From: Bordetella parapertussis
GTDB lineage: Bacteria; Pseudomonadota; Gammaproteobacteria; Burkholderiales; Burkholderiaceae_C
Direction of reading: 5' to 3'
Length of the DNA: 64,000 nucleotides
Assembly: GCA_945870575.1 (NCBI GenBank)
Contig: CAMBSK010000009.1
Span: 18,616-82,615 of the forward strand
Under the pieces are notes generated by a model, which was not told the DNA's origin, made no database searches, and worked only from the letters and a program-made list of their open reading frames with translations. A program made the position numbers and the translations under genes. This document shows, piece by piece, positions 17,383 through 26,848 of this stretch (positions are counted from its first letter, which is position 1; each line of letters opens with the position of its first letter).

Positions 17383-19290
17383 ATGGTTCAAATCACATTA
17401 CCTGACGGCTCTTTGCGTGAATTCCCCGGCCCAGTCACCGTGGCCGAAGTTGCTGCCTCCATAGGCGCCGGTTTGGCCAAAGCCACCTTGGGTGGCAAGG
17501 TTGACGACCAACTGGTCGATGCCAGTTTCAGCATTTCGCGCAACGCGGGTCTGTCCATCGTGACCGCCAAGGACGCTGAGGGGCTTGAACTCATACGCCA
17601 CTCTACGGCGCATTTGCTGGCTTATGCGGTCAAGTCAATGTTCCCGCAAGCCCAGGTCACCATAGGACCGGTGATTGAAAACGGGTTTTATTACGATTTC
17701 TCATTTGAGCGGCCATTCACGCCTGAAGATTTGGTGGCGATAGAAAAACGCATGACTGAGCTGGCATCCAAAGACGAGCAGGTACTTCGTCGCGTTTTAC
17801 CGCGCGATGAGGCGGTGGCGTATTTCAAATCGCTGGGTGAGCATTACAAAGCCGAAATCATCGGCAGCATTCCTGCCGGAGAAGACGTTAGCCTCTACAG
17901 GGAAGGGGAGTTTGAGGACTTGTGCCGCGGCCCGCACGTTCCCAGCACCGGCAAGCTCAAACATTTCAAGCTGATGAAAGTGGCCGGTGCGTACTGGCGT
18001 GGCGACAGCAAAAATGAAATGTTGCAGCGTATTTACGGCACCGCTTGGACCAGCAAGGAAGACTTGCAGTTGTATTTGACACAACTAGAAGAGGCCGAAA
18101 AACGCGACCATCGCAAACTCGGCCGTGAGCTGGATTTGTTCCACATCGATGACCACGCACCCGGTTTGGTGTTCTGGCATCCGCACGGTTGGACGCTGTG
18201 GCAAATGGTTGAACAGTACATGCGTCAGGTCTACCGTGACAACGGTTACCTAGAGGTGAAGGCGCCTCAAATTCTGGATAAAACCTTGTGGGAGAAAACC
18301 GGTCATTGGGACAAATACCGCGAAAACATGTTCACCACTGAGTCGGAAAAACGCGATTACGCACTCAAGCCCATGAATTGTCCCGGGCATATTTTGATTT
18401 TCAATCAAGGCATCAAGAGCTACCGAGATTTGCCCTTGCGTTATGGCGAATTTGGTCAATGCCACCGCAATGAACCTACCGGCGGCTTGCACGGCATCAT
18501 GCGGGTACGTGGTTTCACGCAGGACGATGGTCACATTTTTTGCACCGAAGAACAAATCCTTGATGAGTGCGTGGCCTACACCTCGCTGCTACAAAAGGTC
18601 TACAAAGACTTCGGTTTCAACGACATCATTTACAAAATTGCCACGCGACCAGCGCAGCGAATTGGCTCGGACGAAAGCTGGGACCGCGCGGAAGACGCGC
18701 TGATGCAAAGCTTGAAGGCCTCCGGTTGCGACTTCATCATTTCACCCGGAGACGGCGCGTTTTACGGTCCGAAAATCGAATACACCTTGAAAGACGCCAT
18801 CGGCCGCCAGTGGCAGTGCGGCACGATTCAGGTCGATTTCTCCATGCCCGAGCGCCTCGGCGCTGAATACGTGGGTGAGGACGGCGCACGCCATCGGCCG
18901 GTCATGCTACACCGCGCGATTGTGGGCAGTTTGGAGCGCTTTATCGGAATTTTGATTGAACAGCACGCCGGCGCGCTGCCGGTTTGGCTGGCTCCCGAGC
19001 AAGTCATGGTGCTCAATATCACCGACGCACAGGCCGAATATGCCTTGGATGTGGTCAAAAAGCTGAAAAATCAAGGGTCTAGGGTGAGCAAGGACCTGCG
19101 TAACGAGAAAATTACGTATAAAATACGCGAGCATACAATGCAAAAGCTGCCTTACATCTTGGTCATGGGTGACAAGGAAATGGCAGCCGGTACCGTCGCA
19201 GTGCGCGCCCGGGGCAATATCGATCTCGGTGTGATGACACTCGAAGCTTTCTCCCAAAAGTTAGCCTCTGACATTGCCTGTAAACAATGA
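17383..19290 (+). CDS. thrS: Threonyl-tRNA synthetase
   Basis: Charges tRNA-Thr. The 635-residue protein has an N-terminal TGS domain (1-61), the editing domain with HSTAHLLA near residue 73, a class II catalytic core with motif 2 around [22 protein letters not shown], and a C-terminal anticodon-binding domain (about 535-635). Length is normal. It heads the conserved thrS-infC-rpmI-rplT-pheST-ihfA run. A GC-rich terminator-like hairpin lies just upstream of its start, and no classical Shine-Dalgarno is evident between hairpin and ATG. Confidence 0.98.
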   Translation: MVQITLPDGSLREFPGPVTVAEVAASIGAGLAKATLGGKVDDQLVDASFSISRNAGLSIVTAKDAEGLELIRHSTAHLLAYAVKSMFPQAQVTIGPVIENGFYYDFSFERPFTPEDLVAIEKRMTELASKDEQVLRRVLPRDEAVAYFKSLGEHYKAEIIGSIPAGEDVSLYREGEFEDLCRGPHVPSTGKLKHFKLMKVAGAYWRGDSKNEMLQRIYGTAWTSKEDLQLYLTQLEEAEKRDHRKLGRELDLFHIDDHAPGLVFWHPHGWTLWQMVEQYMRQVYRDNGYLEVKAPQILDKTLWEKTGHWDKYRENMFTTESEKRDYALKPMNCPGHILIFNQGIKSYRDLPLRYGEFGQCHRNEPTGGLHGIMRVRGFTQDDGHIFCTEEQILDECVAYTSLLQKVYKDFGFNDIIYKIATRPAQRIGSDESWDRAEDALMQSLKASGCDFIISPGDGAFYGPKIEYTLKDAIGRQWQCGTIQVDFSMPERLGAEYVGEDGARHRPVMLHRAIVGSLERFIGILIEQHAGALPVWLAPEQVMVLNITDAQAEYALDVVKKLKNQGSRVSKDLRNEKITYKIREHTMQKLPYILVMGDKEMAAGTVAVRARGNIDLGVMTLEAFSQKLASDIACKQ

Positions 19291-19364
19291 TTTTTTCATT
19301 GTTCACAGGCTCATTGCACGGTGTTTTCAGCTGATTTGTCAGCGACTTTTTGAAGGATTAAACC

Positions 19365-19964
19365 ATCGCTACTGAATTTCGCGATCGCCGTCAACGCGAG
19401 GAACGCAAACACCGCCTTAACCGGGAAATCATGGCTCCCGAAGTCCGCGTCAGCGGCCCGAACAACGAAGCCATTGGCGTTCTGAGTCTTGCTGAAGCAC
19501 TTCGAATGGCTGGTGAACTTGATGTGGATTTGGTGGAAATTTCACCGACCGCTGTTCCGCCGGTTTGCAGGTTGATGGATTACGGCAAATTCAAGTACCA
19601 GGAACAGAAAAAGGCAGCTGAGGCCAAGTCCAAGCAAAAAGTGATCGAGGTCAAGGAAATCAAATTCCGGCCAGGTACAGATGACGGCGACTACAACATC
19701 AAGTTGCGCAACATTAAACGCTTTTTGGACGACGGCGACAAGTGCAAAATCACGTTGCGATTCAGGGGCAGAGAAATCACCCACCAAGAAATCGGCATGG
19801 CGTTGTTGCAAAGAATTCGGGATGAACTGGCTGATCTGATTGTGGTCGAGCAGTTCCCCAAACTGGAAGGACGGCAAATGGTCATGATGATCGCGCCGGG
19901 CAAGAAAAAACCGGGTAGCGTGGCCAAACCCGCCGCTGAAACTGCTCCTGCAGCGACAGCGTAA
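19365..19964 (+). CDS. infC: Translation initiation factor IF-3 (AUC start)
   Basis: IF3 keeps ribosomal subunits apart and proofreads the start codon. The reading frame continues upstream of the first ATG (19431) through [20 protein letters not shown], which is family sequence, to ATC at 19365. AAGGA lies 7 bases before it, and no ATG, GTG or TTG is available there. In E. coli infC starts on AUU so that IF3 represses its own translation; AUC here would serve the same purpose. The 199-residue product has the [14 protein letters not shown] linker and a typical C-domain, with an Ala/Pro-rich tail. Confidence 0.93.
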   Translation: MATEFRDRRQREERKHRLNREIMAPEVRVSGPNNEAIGVLSLAEALRMAGELDVDLVEISPTAVPPVCRLMDYGKFKYQEQKKAAEAKSKQKVIEVKEIKFRPGTDDGDYNIKLRNIKRFLDDGDKCKITLRFRGREITHQEIGMALLQRIRDELADLIVVEQFPKLEGRQMVMMIAPGKKKPGSVAKPAAETAPAATA

Positions 19965-20050
19965 AAGGCCACGCAAACAAGTGTCTCGGGGCTAACAAGT
20001 CTGCGTCTGGTTCGCAGCGCCTCACGAGCACAAAAAACAGGAGCATACAC

Positions 20051-20254
20051 ATGCCCAAAATGAAGACCAAAAGCAGCGCTAAAAAGCGCTTTCGCGTTCG
20101 TCCAGGAGGCACCGTCAAGCGCGGTCAAGCCTTCAAACGCCACATCCTCACCAAAAAGACCACCAAGAACAAACGTCATTTGCGCGGTCCTACCGGTGTG
20201 CATGAAACCAATATGGGTCACATGGCGCAAATGCTGCCCATGGCAGGCCTGTGA
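20051..20254 (+). CDS. rpmI: 50S ribosomal protein L35
   Basis: Small basic protein of 67 residues starting [16 protein letters not shown], a clear L35 N-terminus. CAGGAG precedes the ATG at 20051. It is paired with rplT in the IF3-L35-L20 operon. The 86-base gap after infC can fold into a two-part structure just upstream of its ribosome site (19981-20031), a possible target of L20 autorepression. Confidence 0.97.
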   Translation: MPKMKTKSSAKKRFRVRPGGTVKRGQAFKRHILTKKTTKNKRHLRGPTGVHETNMGHMAQMLPMAGL

Positions 20255-20281
20255 TTAACGGACGAACAAGGAGAATTTGAT

Positions 20282-20641
20282 ATGCCTCGCGTAAAACGTG
20301 GTGTGACGGCTCGCGCCAGACACAAAAAAGTTTTAGCCCTTGCAAAAGGATTCCGCGGTCGCCGCGGTAACGTCTATCGCATCGCCAAAGAAGCGGTGAT
20401 GAAGGCAGGCCAATACGCCTACCGTGACCGCCGCGCCAAAAAGCGTGTGTTCCGTCAACTGTGGATCGCACGTATCAACGCGGCTGCGCGTGAATTCGGC
20501 ATCACCTATAGCCAGTTCGCTAACGGTTTGCGCAAAGCCGCAATTGAGATCGACCGCAAAATGCTGGCCGATTTGGCGGTTCACGACAAAGCAGCCTTCG
20601 GTCACATTGTTGACCAGGTCAAGGCCAAATTGGCGGCCTGA
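20282..20641 (+). CDS. rplT: 50S ribosomal protein L20
   Basis: L20 binds 23S rRNA early in assembly and in several bacteria represses its own operon by binding the mRNA. The 119-residue product starts [28 protein letters not shown] and has the [19 protein letters not shown] block, both characteristic. AAGGAG lies upstream of the ATG. It lies 27 bases after rpmI. Confidence 0.98.
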   Translation: MPRVKRGVTARARHKKVLALAKGFRGRRGNVYRIAKEAVMKAGQYAYRDRRAKKRVFRQLWIARINAAAREFGITYSQFANGLRKAAIEIDRKMLADLAVHDKAAFGHIVDQVKAKLAA

Positions 20642-20688
20642 TCCGGCCTTTAAATTGCCCGTTGCATGACGGGTGATTTGTTGTTCCC

Positions 20689-20720
20689 GAGGGGTTGAGG
20701 TTTCCAAGCTTCAATCCCTT
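20689..20720 (+). promoter_or_regulatory. 12-bp leader hairpin upstream of pheS
   Basis: GAGGGGTTGAGG (20689-20700) can pair with CTTCAATCCCTT (20709-20720) over 12 base pairs, three of them G-U, with an 8-base loop. It lies between rplT and the pheS ATG at 20745 and is followed by pyrimidine-rich TTCTTCATTTG, not a clean T run. It may be an attenuator, RNA-processing site or weak terminator. Confidence 0.4.
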
Positions 20721-20744
20721 CTTCATTTGTACCAGAGACATGCC

Positions 20745-21782
20745 ATGAACGAGCTCGATTCCTTGGTGAAACAGGCACAGGATCTGTTTGCCGGTTGCAC
20801 TTCACCTGTTGAGCTGGAGAATGCCAAAGCGCAATTCCTGGGCAAAGCAGGACACTTGACCGAGCGTATGAAGGGCTTGGCCAAACTCGATATTGAAGCC
20901 AAGAAAAGCCAAGGCGCATTGATCAATGCGGCCAAGCAGGCTATTGAATCGGCGTTAAACCATTGCCGCGAACAACTCGCACAAGCCGAGTTGCAAGCAC
21001 AGTTGAAGTCTGAAACTTACGATGTGACTTTACCGGGCAACTTACACAGTCAAGGTGGTTTGCATCCTGTTAGCTTGAGCCTAGAACGAATAGAACATAT
21101 TTTCACTTCCATGGGTTTTGAGGTGGCGCAAGGACCTGAAATTGAAACCGACTGGTTCAACTTCACGGCGCTCAATACTCCTGAGGACCATCCGGCCCGC
21201 TCCATGCACGACACGTTTTATGTCGAAGGCGGCTATCTGCTGCGTACCCACACCAGTCCCATGCAAATCCGGCATGCCATGGCACATGTGCAAAAGTACC
21301 AAGCACGGATTGATGCCGGGCAAGCGATGCCTGAAATACGTGTGATTGCGCCGGGGCGTACCTACCGTGTAGACAGCGATGCCACGCACTCACCCATGTT
21401 CCACCAGTGCGAGGGTTTGTGGATAGGCGAGAACATCAGCTTCAAGGACTTGAAAGTGGTGTTCACTGATTTTTGTAAAACCTTTTTTGAAAACGACGAC
21501 CTGGTGTTGCGTTTCAGACCGAGTTTTTTCCCGTTCACTGAACCCAGCGCAGAGATAGATATTCAATTTCCAAGCGGCCCCTTGGCTGGGCGCTGGCTGG
21601 AAGTTGCAGGCTCCGGCCAAGTGCACCCGAATGTCGTGCGCAATATGGGACTGGACCCTGAACGATTCATAGGGTTTGCTTTCGGCATGGGCCCCGACAG
21701 GTTGACCATGTTGCGTTACGGCGTGAACGATTTACGGTTGTTTTTCGATGGCGACCTTCGTTTTCTCAGCCAATTTCAATGA
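20745..21782 (+). CDS. pheS: Phenylalanyl-tRNA synthetase alpha subunit
   Basis: Catalytic subunit of the alpha2-beta2 enzyme charging tRNA-Phe. The 345-residue protein has an N-terminal coiled coil (about 1-85), motif 2 around residues 205-230 ([21 protein letters not shown]) and the C-terminal [17 protein letters not shown] motif 3. The ATG at 20745 gives [14 protein letters not shown]; the frame is open further upstream, but that sequence is not family-like. It is followed by pheT after 18 bases. Confidence 0.97.
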   Translation: MNELDSLVKQAQDLFAGCTSPVELENAKAQFLGKAGHLTERMKGLAKLDIEAKKSQGALINAAKQAIESALNHCREQLAQAELQAQLKSETYDVTLPGNLHSQGGLHPVSLSLERIEHIFTSMGFEVAQGPEIETDWFNFTALNTPEDHPARSMHDTFYVEGGYLLRTHTSPMQIRHAMAHVQKYQARIDAGQAMPEIRVIAPGRTYRVDSDATHSPMFHQCEGLWIGENISFKDLKVVFTDFCKTFFENDDLVLRFRPSFFPFTEPSAEIDIQFPSGPLAGRWLEVAGSGQVHPNVVRNMGLDPERFIGFAFGMGPDRLTMLRYGVNDLRLFFDGDLRFLSQFQ

Positions 21783-21800
21783 CATTCTCAAGGCAAGTTC

Positions 21801-24230
21801 ATGCAGTTTCCTGAATCTTGGTTGCGCGAATTCTGCAACCCACCCATCACTACACAGCAGCTAGCTGATACCTTGACCATGGCCGGTTTGGAAGTCGAAG
21901 AACTGCAAACCGTTGCGCCTTTTTTCAGCCATGTAGTCGTCGGTGAAATTGTGTCGGTTGAACAGCATCCAGATGCAGACCGTTTGCGCGTGTGCAAAGT
22001 CTACATAGGTAAGGAACACACTTTGTCCATCGTCTGCGGTGCGCCGAATGCGCGTGTCGGTATCAAAGTACCTTGTGCACTGGTGGGAGCAGAGTTGCCG
22101 CCCGGGGAAGACGGCAAAGCTTTTCACATCAAGCTGGGCAAATTGCGCGGTGTTGAAAGCCAAGGCATGTTGTGTTCTGCGCGCGAGTTGAAAATTTCTG
22201 AAGACAGCCAAGGTTTGTTGGAGTTAGCAAACGACGCGGTTGCTGGCGTCAATATCCGTGAGCATTTGAACCTTGACGACACATTGTTCACCCTCAAGCT
22301 CACACCGAATCTGGCCCATTGTTTGAGCGTTTATGGCGTGGCGCGTGAAGTGTCCGCGTTGACCGGCACGCTTTTGAAGCAGCAGGTTTTCACGCCCGTT
22401 TCACCCGACATACAAGACGTGTTGCCTGTTGATGTTCAAGCAGATGACTTGTGCGGACGTTTCAGCGGTCGTATCATCCGTGGCTTAAATACCAACGTCA
22501 AAACGCCGCAATGGATGGTGCAGCGCCTGGCGCGTTGCGGCCAGCGCAGTGTCAGCCCCTTGGTTGATATTTCCAACTATGTAATGTTTGAGTTCGGCAG
22601 ACCCACACACATTTTTAATTTGAAAAAAATCCATGGCGGTTTGACAGTACGTTGGGGCAAAAGCGGTGAAACTTTAGAGCTTTTGAGCGGCCAAACGGTC
22701 ACGCTTGACGACAAGGTAGGCGTCATCGCAGACGAACAGCAGGTCGAGTCCCTGGCCGGCATCATGGGCGGTGCTGCCACTGCTGTGTCAGACAGCACCA
22801 CCGATATTTACCTTGAAGCCGCTTTCTGGTGGCCGACGGCGATAGCCGGCAGATCGCGTCGTTTTAACTTTGCCACCGATGCCGGACATCGCTTCGAACG
22901 TGGCGTGGATCCGGCTGGCACTGTCGAGCATATTGAACACATCACTACATTGATAACTTCTATTTGTGCAACACCTTCTATGCAAGTCGGCCCTGTGGAC
23001 GATCACCTGACAAACATGCCGCAGCCAACACCGGTGACTATGCGCGTGGCCCGGGCCAACAAAGTTCTGGGCACGGACCTGAGTCAGCAGGCAATGACAG
23101 ACGCTTTGAAAGGTCTTGGCTTGCAAGTCAAAGAAAACCCCGGCGTGATTGAGGTGATGCCACCAAGCTTTCGTTTTGATTTGAAGATCGAAGAAGATTT
23201 GATTGAAGAAGTGGCTCGCATGTCCGGTTTTGACAACCTGCCATCAACGCCGCCAAGCGCTCCCATCACACCGAAAATCCTGCCTGAACATCGCCGCAAT
23301 GTGTTTTCAGTTCGCCGCCATCTGGCTGATCTGGGCTACCAGGAAACCATCAATTTCAGTTTTGTCGATGCCGCCTGGGAACACACGCTGGCCGGCATTA
23401 CAAACCCCTTGCAGTTACTCAATCCGATTGCCAGTCAGATGAGCGTGATGCGTTCATCTTTGATGGCTTCGTTGTTACAAGTTGCAAAATTTAATTTAGA
23501 CAGAAAAGCCTCTCGCATCAAAGTGTTTGAAACTGGTCGCGTCTTTAAGCGCGACTCCTCGGTGACGGACAGTTTACAAACCGTGGCCGGTATCCACCAA
23601 CCCATGCATCTGGCCGGACTTTCTTATGGGTCTGTTCAACCTTTGGGTTGGAATGCTGACACTGCGCCTGTCGGATTTTTTGATGTCAAAACAGAGGTCT
23701 GCAATTTATTGACTGGTTTACAACCCGTGTTTCATTCGGCTGAACATCCTGCTTTGCACCCCGGACGCTGTGCCCGCATAGAACACCAGGGCCAAACCAT
23801 AGGCTGGCTGGGTGAGTTGCACCCTAAATGGCGGCAGCAGTGGAATTTTGCTCAGGCCCCTGTGTTGTTTGAATTGACCTTGGACGCCTTGCTGGAGCAT
23901 CCCTTGCCGCACCCTCAAACCGTCTCCAGATTGCATCCGGTCGAGCGGGACCTGGCCATCGTTGTGAACGAGACGGTGACCCATGATGCTCTCATGCAAT
24001 GCATACACAGCACAGCTGAGGCTACCGCTGTGGAGCGTGTTGTGTTGTTTGATGTATACCGTCCGCAAAAACCTGATGCCACGGTATCAGCCGGTGAGAA
24101 AAGCATGGCGGTTCGACTGTTCCTGCAAAGCAAGGATGAGAACACTATGACAGAATCGCAAATCGAAGCGATCATCCAAGCCATAGTTGAGCAATTGACC
24201 CGTAAGCTACAGGCCAGACTGCGTACTTGA
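21801..24230 (+). CDS. pheT: Phenylalanyl-tRNA synthetase beta subunit
   Basis: The 809-residue beta subunit has a tRNA-binding EMAP-like domain (about 39-150; [19 protein letters not shown]), a B3/B4 editing domain (about 215-390), a B5 domain (about 405-475), a core domain resembling a dead class II synthetase, and the C-terminal FDX-ACB anticodon-binding domain (about 710-808; [13 protein letters not shown]). Length is normal and no break is seen. It is followed by ihfA, as in most beta- and gammaproteobacteria. Confidence 0.97.
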   Translation: MQFPESWLREFCNPPITTQQLADTLTMAGLEVEELQTVAPFFSHVVVGEIVSVEQHPDADRLRVCKVYIGKEHTLSIVCGAPNARVGIKVPCALVGAELPPGEDGKAFHIKLGKLRGVESQGMLCSARELKISEDSQGLLELANDAVAGVNIREHLNLDDTLFTLKLTPNLAHCLSVYGVAREVSALTGTLLKQQVFTPVSPDIQDVLPVDVQADDLCGRFSGRIIRGLNTNVKTPQWMVQRLARCGQRSVSPLVDISNYVMFEFGRPTHIFNLKKIHGGLTVRWGKSGETLELLSGQTVTLDDKVGVIADEQQVESLAGIMGGAATAVSDSTTDIYLEAAFWWPTAIAGRSRRFNFATDAGHRFERGVDPAGTVEHIEHITTLITSICATPSMQVGPVDDHLTNMPQPTPVTMRVARANKVLGTDLSQQAMTDALKGLGLQVKENPGVIEVMPPSFRFDLKIEEDLIEEVARMSGFDNLPSTPPSAPITPKILPEHRRNVFSVRRHLADLGYQETINFSFVDAAWEHTLAGITNPLQLLNPIASQMSVMRSSLMASLLQVAKFNLDRKASRIKVFETGRVFKRDSSVTDSLQTVAGIHQPMHLAGLSYGSVQPLGWNADTAPVGFFDVKTEVCNLLTGLQPVFHSAEHPALHPGRCARIEHQGQTIGWLGELHPKWRQQWNFAQAPVLFELTLDALLEHPLPHPQTVSRLHPVERDLAIVVNETVTHDALMQCIHSTAEATAVERVVLFDVYRPQKPDATVSAGEKSMAVRLFLQSKDENTMTESQIEAIIQAIVEQLTRKLQARLRT

Positions 24231-24243
24231 AGGAGCGTTATCC

Positions 24244-24576
24244 ATGAACCTGTCATTTGAAAGCCTGGAAACTCCGGCATTGACCAAAGCCCAATTGGCT
24301 GAATTATTGTTTCAGCAAATCGGTTTGAATAAGCGCGAGTCCAAGGACATGATCGACGCATTTTTTGATTTGATCTCAAAAAAGCTAGTGGCTGGTGAGG
24401 ACGTCAAGATTTCCGGTTTCGGTAATTTCCAGATCCGTACCAAAGCACCGAGACCCGGTCGCAATCCGCGCACCGGTGAGGCTATTCCTATACAGGGTAG
24501 ACGCGTGGTGACTTTTCATGCCAGCCAAAAGCTCAAAGAACAAATTCAAGGCTTGACCGCAGCTGCGTCTGATTAA
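24244..24576 (+). CDS. ihfA: Integration host factor alpha subunit
   Basis: IHF-alpha forms a heterodimer with IHF-beta that bends DNA sharply at specific sites. The 110-residue protein has [28 protein letters not shown] and the DNA-intercalating arm with [17 protein letters not shown] near residues 60-76. GAAGGAG precedes the ATG at good spacing, and the gene follows pheT by 13 bases. Confidence 0.96.
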   Translation: MNLSFESLETPALTKAQLAELLFQQIGLNKRESKDMIDAFFDLISKKLVAGEDVKISGFGNFQIRTKAPRPGRNPRTGEAIPIQGRRVVTFHASQKLKEQIQGLTAAASD

Positions 24577-24751
24577 GCAAACTTAATTTTTCATTTTTGT
24601 TGGGTCTCACCATGAAGCATCTGCGGTAATTGTGCAAATGTTGGAGGATTGCCCTTTAATTGACTATTTTTTTCTGTTTTTATGTCGATATGCTTTGAAT
24701 GACTCCGGTCTTCGTGTAACCTCTATAACCCGCTTCTAACTGATTGTTTTC

Positions 24752-25195
24752 ATGGAGAATTCTCTCCCTTCCATTCCAGCAAAACGCTACTTCACCATCG
24801 GTGAAGTCAGCGAGCTATGCGGCGTCAAACCGCATGTTTTGCGCTATTGGGAACAGGAATTCACGCAGCTGCGTCCCATGAAAAGACGCGGCAATCGCCG
24901 CTATTACCAGCACCATGAAGTGTTGATGATCCGCAGAATCCGGGATCTGCTTTATGAGCAAGGTTTCACTATCATCGGTGCACGCAATAAATTGCAGGAA
25001 CTGGTTCAACACGAACGTGACAAAAAACGCTCTGGTGAAGTCATGTTGGCCGGGCTTGAAGTGCTTGAAGAAAATTTGCCTTTAGACGAAGGTAAAAATG
25101 AAGATCCTTGGGTCGGCAGTTTGTCCGGCAATGACGCCAGCAAATTACAGTTGCTACGACAGGAATTGTTCGAAATACGCGGCTTGCTCGATTAA
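24752..25195 (+). CDS. MerR-family transcriptional regulator
   Basis: A 147-residue protein with an N-terminal MerR winged helix (residues ~12-80: YFTIGEVSELCGVKPHVLRYWEQEF, RRGNRRYYQHHEVLMIRRIRDLLYEQGFTI). The C-terminal part has no cysteine cluster, so it is not a metal sensor of the MerR/CueR type; its ligand is unknown. It follows ihfA, its usual place in this group. The 175-base gap between them shows no clear terminator, so both read-through and an own promoter are possible. Confidence 0.9.
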   Translation: MENSLPSIPAKRYFTIGEVSELCGVKPHVLRYWEQEFTQLRPMKRRGNRRYYQHHEVLMIRRIRDLLYEQGFTIIGARNKLQELVQHERDKKRSGEVMLAGLEVLEENLPLDEGKNEDPWVGSLSGNDASKLQLLRQELFEIRGLLD

Positions 25196-25213
25196 GTTCT
25201 GCTCAAGCATGGC

Positions 25214-25219
25214 TATAAT
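25214..25219 (+). promoter_or_regulatory. -10 element of the tRNA-Pro promoter
   Basis: A perfect TATAAT lies 9 bases before the mature 5' end of the tRNA, implying transcription starts almost at the tRNA itself. The best -35 candidate is poor (TTAAGT, 25192-25197, 16-base spacer). Confidence 0.6.
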
Positions 25220-25227
25220 GGTTTGAA

Positions 25228-25304
25228 CGGCGTGTAGCGCAGCCTGGTAGCGCACTTGCATGGGGTGCAAGGGGTCGCGAGTTCGAATCCCGCCACGCCG
25301 ACCA
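25228..25304 (+). tRNA. tRNA-Pro (anticodon GGG)
   Basis: A 77-base cloverleaf: acceptor stem CGGCGTG / CACGCCG, D arm GCGC...GCGC, anticodon stem CTTGC / GCAAG around loop ATGGGGT (anticodon GGG at 25262-25264, reading CCC and CCU), TTCGAATC T loop and encoded CCA at 25302-25304. The unusual C1-G72 first pair is typical of proline tRNAs. Promoter and terminator flank it closely, so it is a single-gene transcript. Confidence 0.97.
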
Positions 25305-25311
25305 AACATTC

Positions 25312-25345
25312 AGGGTTAGTTCTCACAAAGAACTAGCCCTTTTTT
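25312..25345 (+). terminator. Intrinsic terminator after tRNA-Pro
   Basis: A 12-bp stem (AGGGTTAGTTCT / AGAACTAGCCCT, one G-U pair) with loop CACAA is followed directly by a T run. It begins 8 bases after the tRNA CCA end. Confidence 0.93.
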
Positions 25346-25374
25346 GTATCAACCATTTTTTGATCGACTGCTCA

Positions 25375-25752
25375 ATGAAAAAACTCGTGTTTCTCGCTGC
25401 TTTTCTTTGTGTCTCAGCCCAGGCTGAATGGCAATTGATTCATACCGAACAGGGCAACTCTAGGTTCTTTATAGACTTAGAAACCGTCACGGTTGTTGAT
25501 ACTTACAAACGCATCTGGGTGTTGAACGATCTTGGTAAAGCCAATGATCAAGGCGTCATGTCATTCCGTTCAGTTGAGGAATACGATTGCCCTCAAGTCA
25601 AGGGAAGAGTCATGCAAATCGCCGCCTTTACCGCCGAAATGGCCGGCGGCGAAATACTTGCCAGGGGTAATGGCAACGGTAATTGGATACAGCCTGAAAG
25701 CGGAACATTGGATGAAAAAATTATGCAAAAAGTTTGTGCCCTTACCAAATAA
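25375..25752 (+). CDS. Secreted protein, Surface-adhesin E-like
   Basis: A 125-residue protein with a clear signal peptide (MKKLVFLAAFLCVSAQA, cleavage before EWQ). The mature part has the pattern W-x(n)-FFIDLETV, RIWVLNDL, SVEEYDCPQVKGR and a late cysteine (KVCA), as in the small Adhesin_E-type periplasmic or surface proteins. The two cysteines may form a disulfide. Start is the ATG at 25375; a TTG five codons earlier is less likely. A paralog with the same layout lies at 30986-31399. Function is unknown; a role in adhesion is not shown for such proteins in environmental bacteria. Confidence 0.75.
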   Translation: MKKLVFLAAFLCVSAQAEWQLIHTEQGNSRFFIDLETVTVVDTYKRIWVLNDLGKANDQGVMSFRSVEEYDCPQVKGRVMQIAAFTAEMAGGEILARGNGNGNWIQPESGTLDEKIMQKVCALTK

Positions 25753-25809
25753 ACCACAAGTTTAAATTTATTGCATTTGATGGTTTTAAACAATAACAGG
25801 ATGTGAAGT

Positions 25810-26361
25810 ATGGGTGTGATGGTTTGTCAGAAATGCGGTTTGCCAGACAGCAGCCCCAAGCCGTTTAGATGTTCAAAATGCGGTGCAAAAGATTTTTACG
25901 AATCATCCCCGTCTGCTTTTGCCCCAAAGAAAACTGAAGCTAGTTTTTCCGCTCCAGCTACCACGGCCCAAGAGAAAACCAGCGCATCTGCGGAAGCTGT
26001 CAATGCTGTCACTTTGTTTGATAAGTATGGCGGCGTGCCGACCATTGCCAAATTGGTGCGTTCTTTTCACAAAGAAATCATGCTCAGGCCGCATCTTGCT
26101 GCTTACTTTGATGGAATTGACCTTGAGCATCTGGCCGAGCACACGGTCAAATACATTGCCTATGTCATGGGTAAACCCGCAGAAATCTATACCGGACGCG
26201 ACATGTACACTGCCCATGCCAAGCATCACATCCACGGCATTCACTTTGACGAAGTGACAGATGTATTGAAAGATACCCTGACCCATGCCGGCGTGGCTAA
26301 GGCTGATATTGATACCATCATGAATCGGGTAGAAGGTTTGCGGGAAATGATCATTGTTTAA
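25810..26361 (+). CDS. Zinc-ribbon / group 1 truncated hemoglobin fusion
   Basis: The 183-residue protein has an N-terminal zinc ribbon with two CxxC knuckles (CQKC near residue 6, CSKC near 22), a Pro/Ala/Ser/Thr-rich linker (about 35-65), then a truncated globin (about 68-183). The globin carries LFDKYGGVPTIAKLV (helix A/B), an AAYFDGID segment with the CD1 Phe, and TGRDMYTAHAKHHI with the likely proximal heme His in AHA. Truncated globins bind O2 or NO and often detoxify NO. A zinc ribbon in front is uncommon and suggests contact with nucleic acid or another protein. No signal peptide is seen, so it is cytoplasmic. Confidence 0.85.
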   Translation: MGVMVCQKCGLPDSSPKPFRCSKCGAKDFYESSPSAFAPKKTEASFSAPATTAQEKTSASAEAVNAVTLFDKYGGVPTIAKLVRSFHKEIMLRPHLAAYFDGIDLEHLAEHTVKYIAYVMGKPAEIYTGRDMYTAHAKHHIHGIHFDEVTDVLKDTLTHAGVAKADIDTIMNRVEGLREMIIV

Positions 26362-26377
26362 CTCTGAAAGGGTATTT

Positions 26378-26848
26378 GTGAATACTGTCTTCAAGGCGGA
26401 AAGACAAGACAGCCCACATATTCAGTGGCACAAAACACCTGCGAGCCTGTCATTCAATCAACTTGCTTTGCGTTACGTAGCCAGTCTTTCTATTGAAAGG
26501 CGAGCAACTCAGATTCACACCCGCATTAATCACTTGAGTTATCCGCTGCTGGGCTTTTTCGGCGAATACAGGATTGAAAATATATCTGCGCAAAGCGTTC
26601 GCAAATTCGTTTTTCGCTTGCAGGAAAACGGTTTGCATGAGAAGAAAATTGATGCTTGTCTGGTGACTTTTCGTGCTTGTATGAAATATGCAGTCTCACA
26701 AAATTGGCCGGTTGATCAGCGCTTGACCCGACCTTTGGCCAGCTTCGATGAAGCATTGATGCCGGGTAAACCTGTCATGAGCGCCATCGAGTTCCATGAT
26801 CTGTACCAGGAGTTGGTGCAGGACATGTCCGGCGATATGTTTCACTGA
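26378..26848 (+). CDS. Orphan tyrosine-recombinase core-binding (SAM-like) domain protein
   Basis: A 156-residue protein starting on GTG at 26378, with GAAAGG 6 bases upstream. Residues ~40-115 resemble the N-terminal core-binding domain of phage-type integrases: HTRINHLSYPLLGFFGEYRIENISAQSVRKFVFRLQ followed by a helix with FRACMKYAVSQNWP. No catalytic domain (R...HxxR...Y) follows: the frame ends at 26848, overlapping the stop of the convergent SDR gene by 7 bases. It could be an integrase remnant or a stand-alone DNA-binding domain. It lies 16 bases after the zinc-ribbon globin and may be in its operon. Confidence 0.6.
   Translation: MNTVFKAERQDSPHIQWHKTPASLSFNQLALRYVASLSIERRATQIHTRINHLSYPLLGFFGEYRIENISAQSVRKFVFRLQENGLHEKKIDACLVTFRACMKYAVSQNWPVDQRLTRPLASFDEALMPGKPVMSAIEFHDLYQELVQDMSGDMFH

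Noticed and set aside
26354..26848. Recombinase-like gene as evidence of a prophage or genomic island
   Set aside because: No catalytic domain, no phage genes, no flanking direct repeats, and no clear composition change; tRNA-Pro at 25228 is intact and followed by its own terminator with no partial copy seen nearby.
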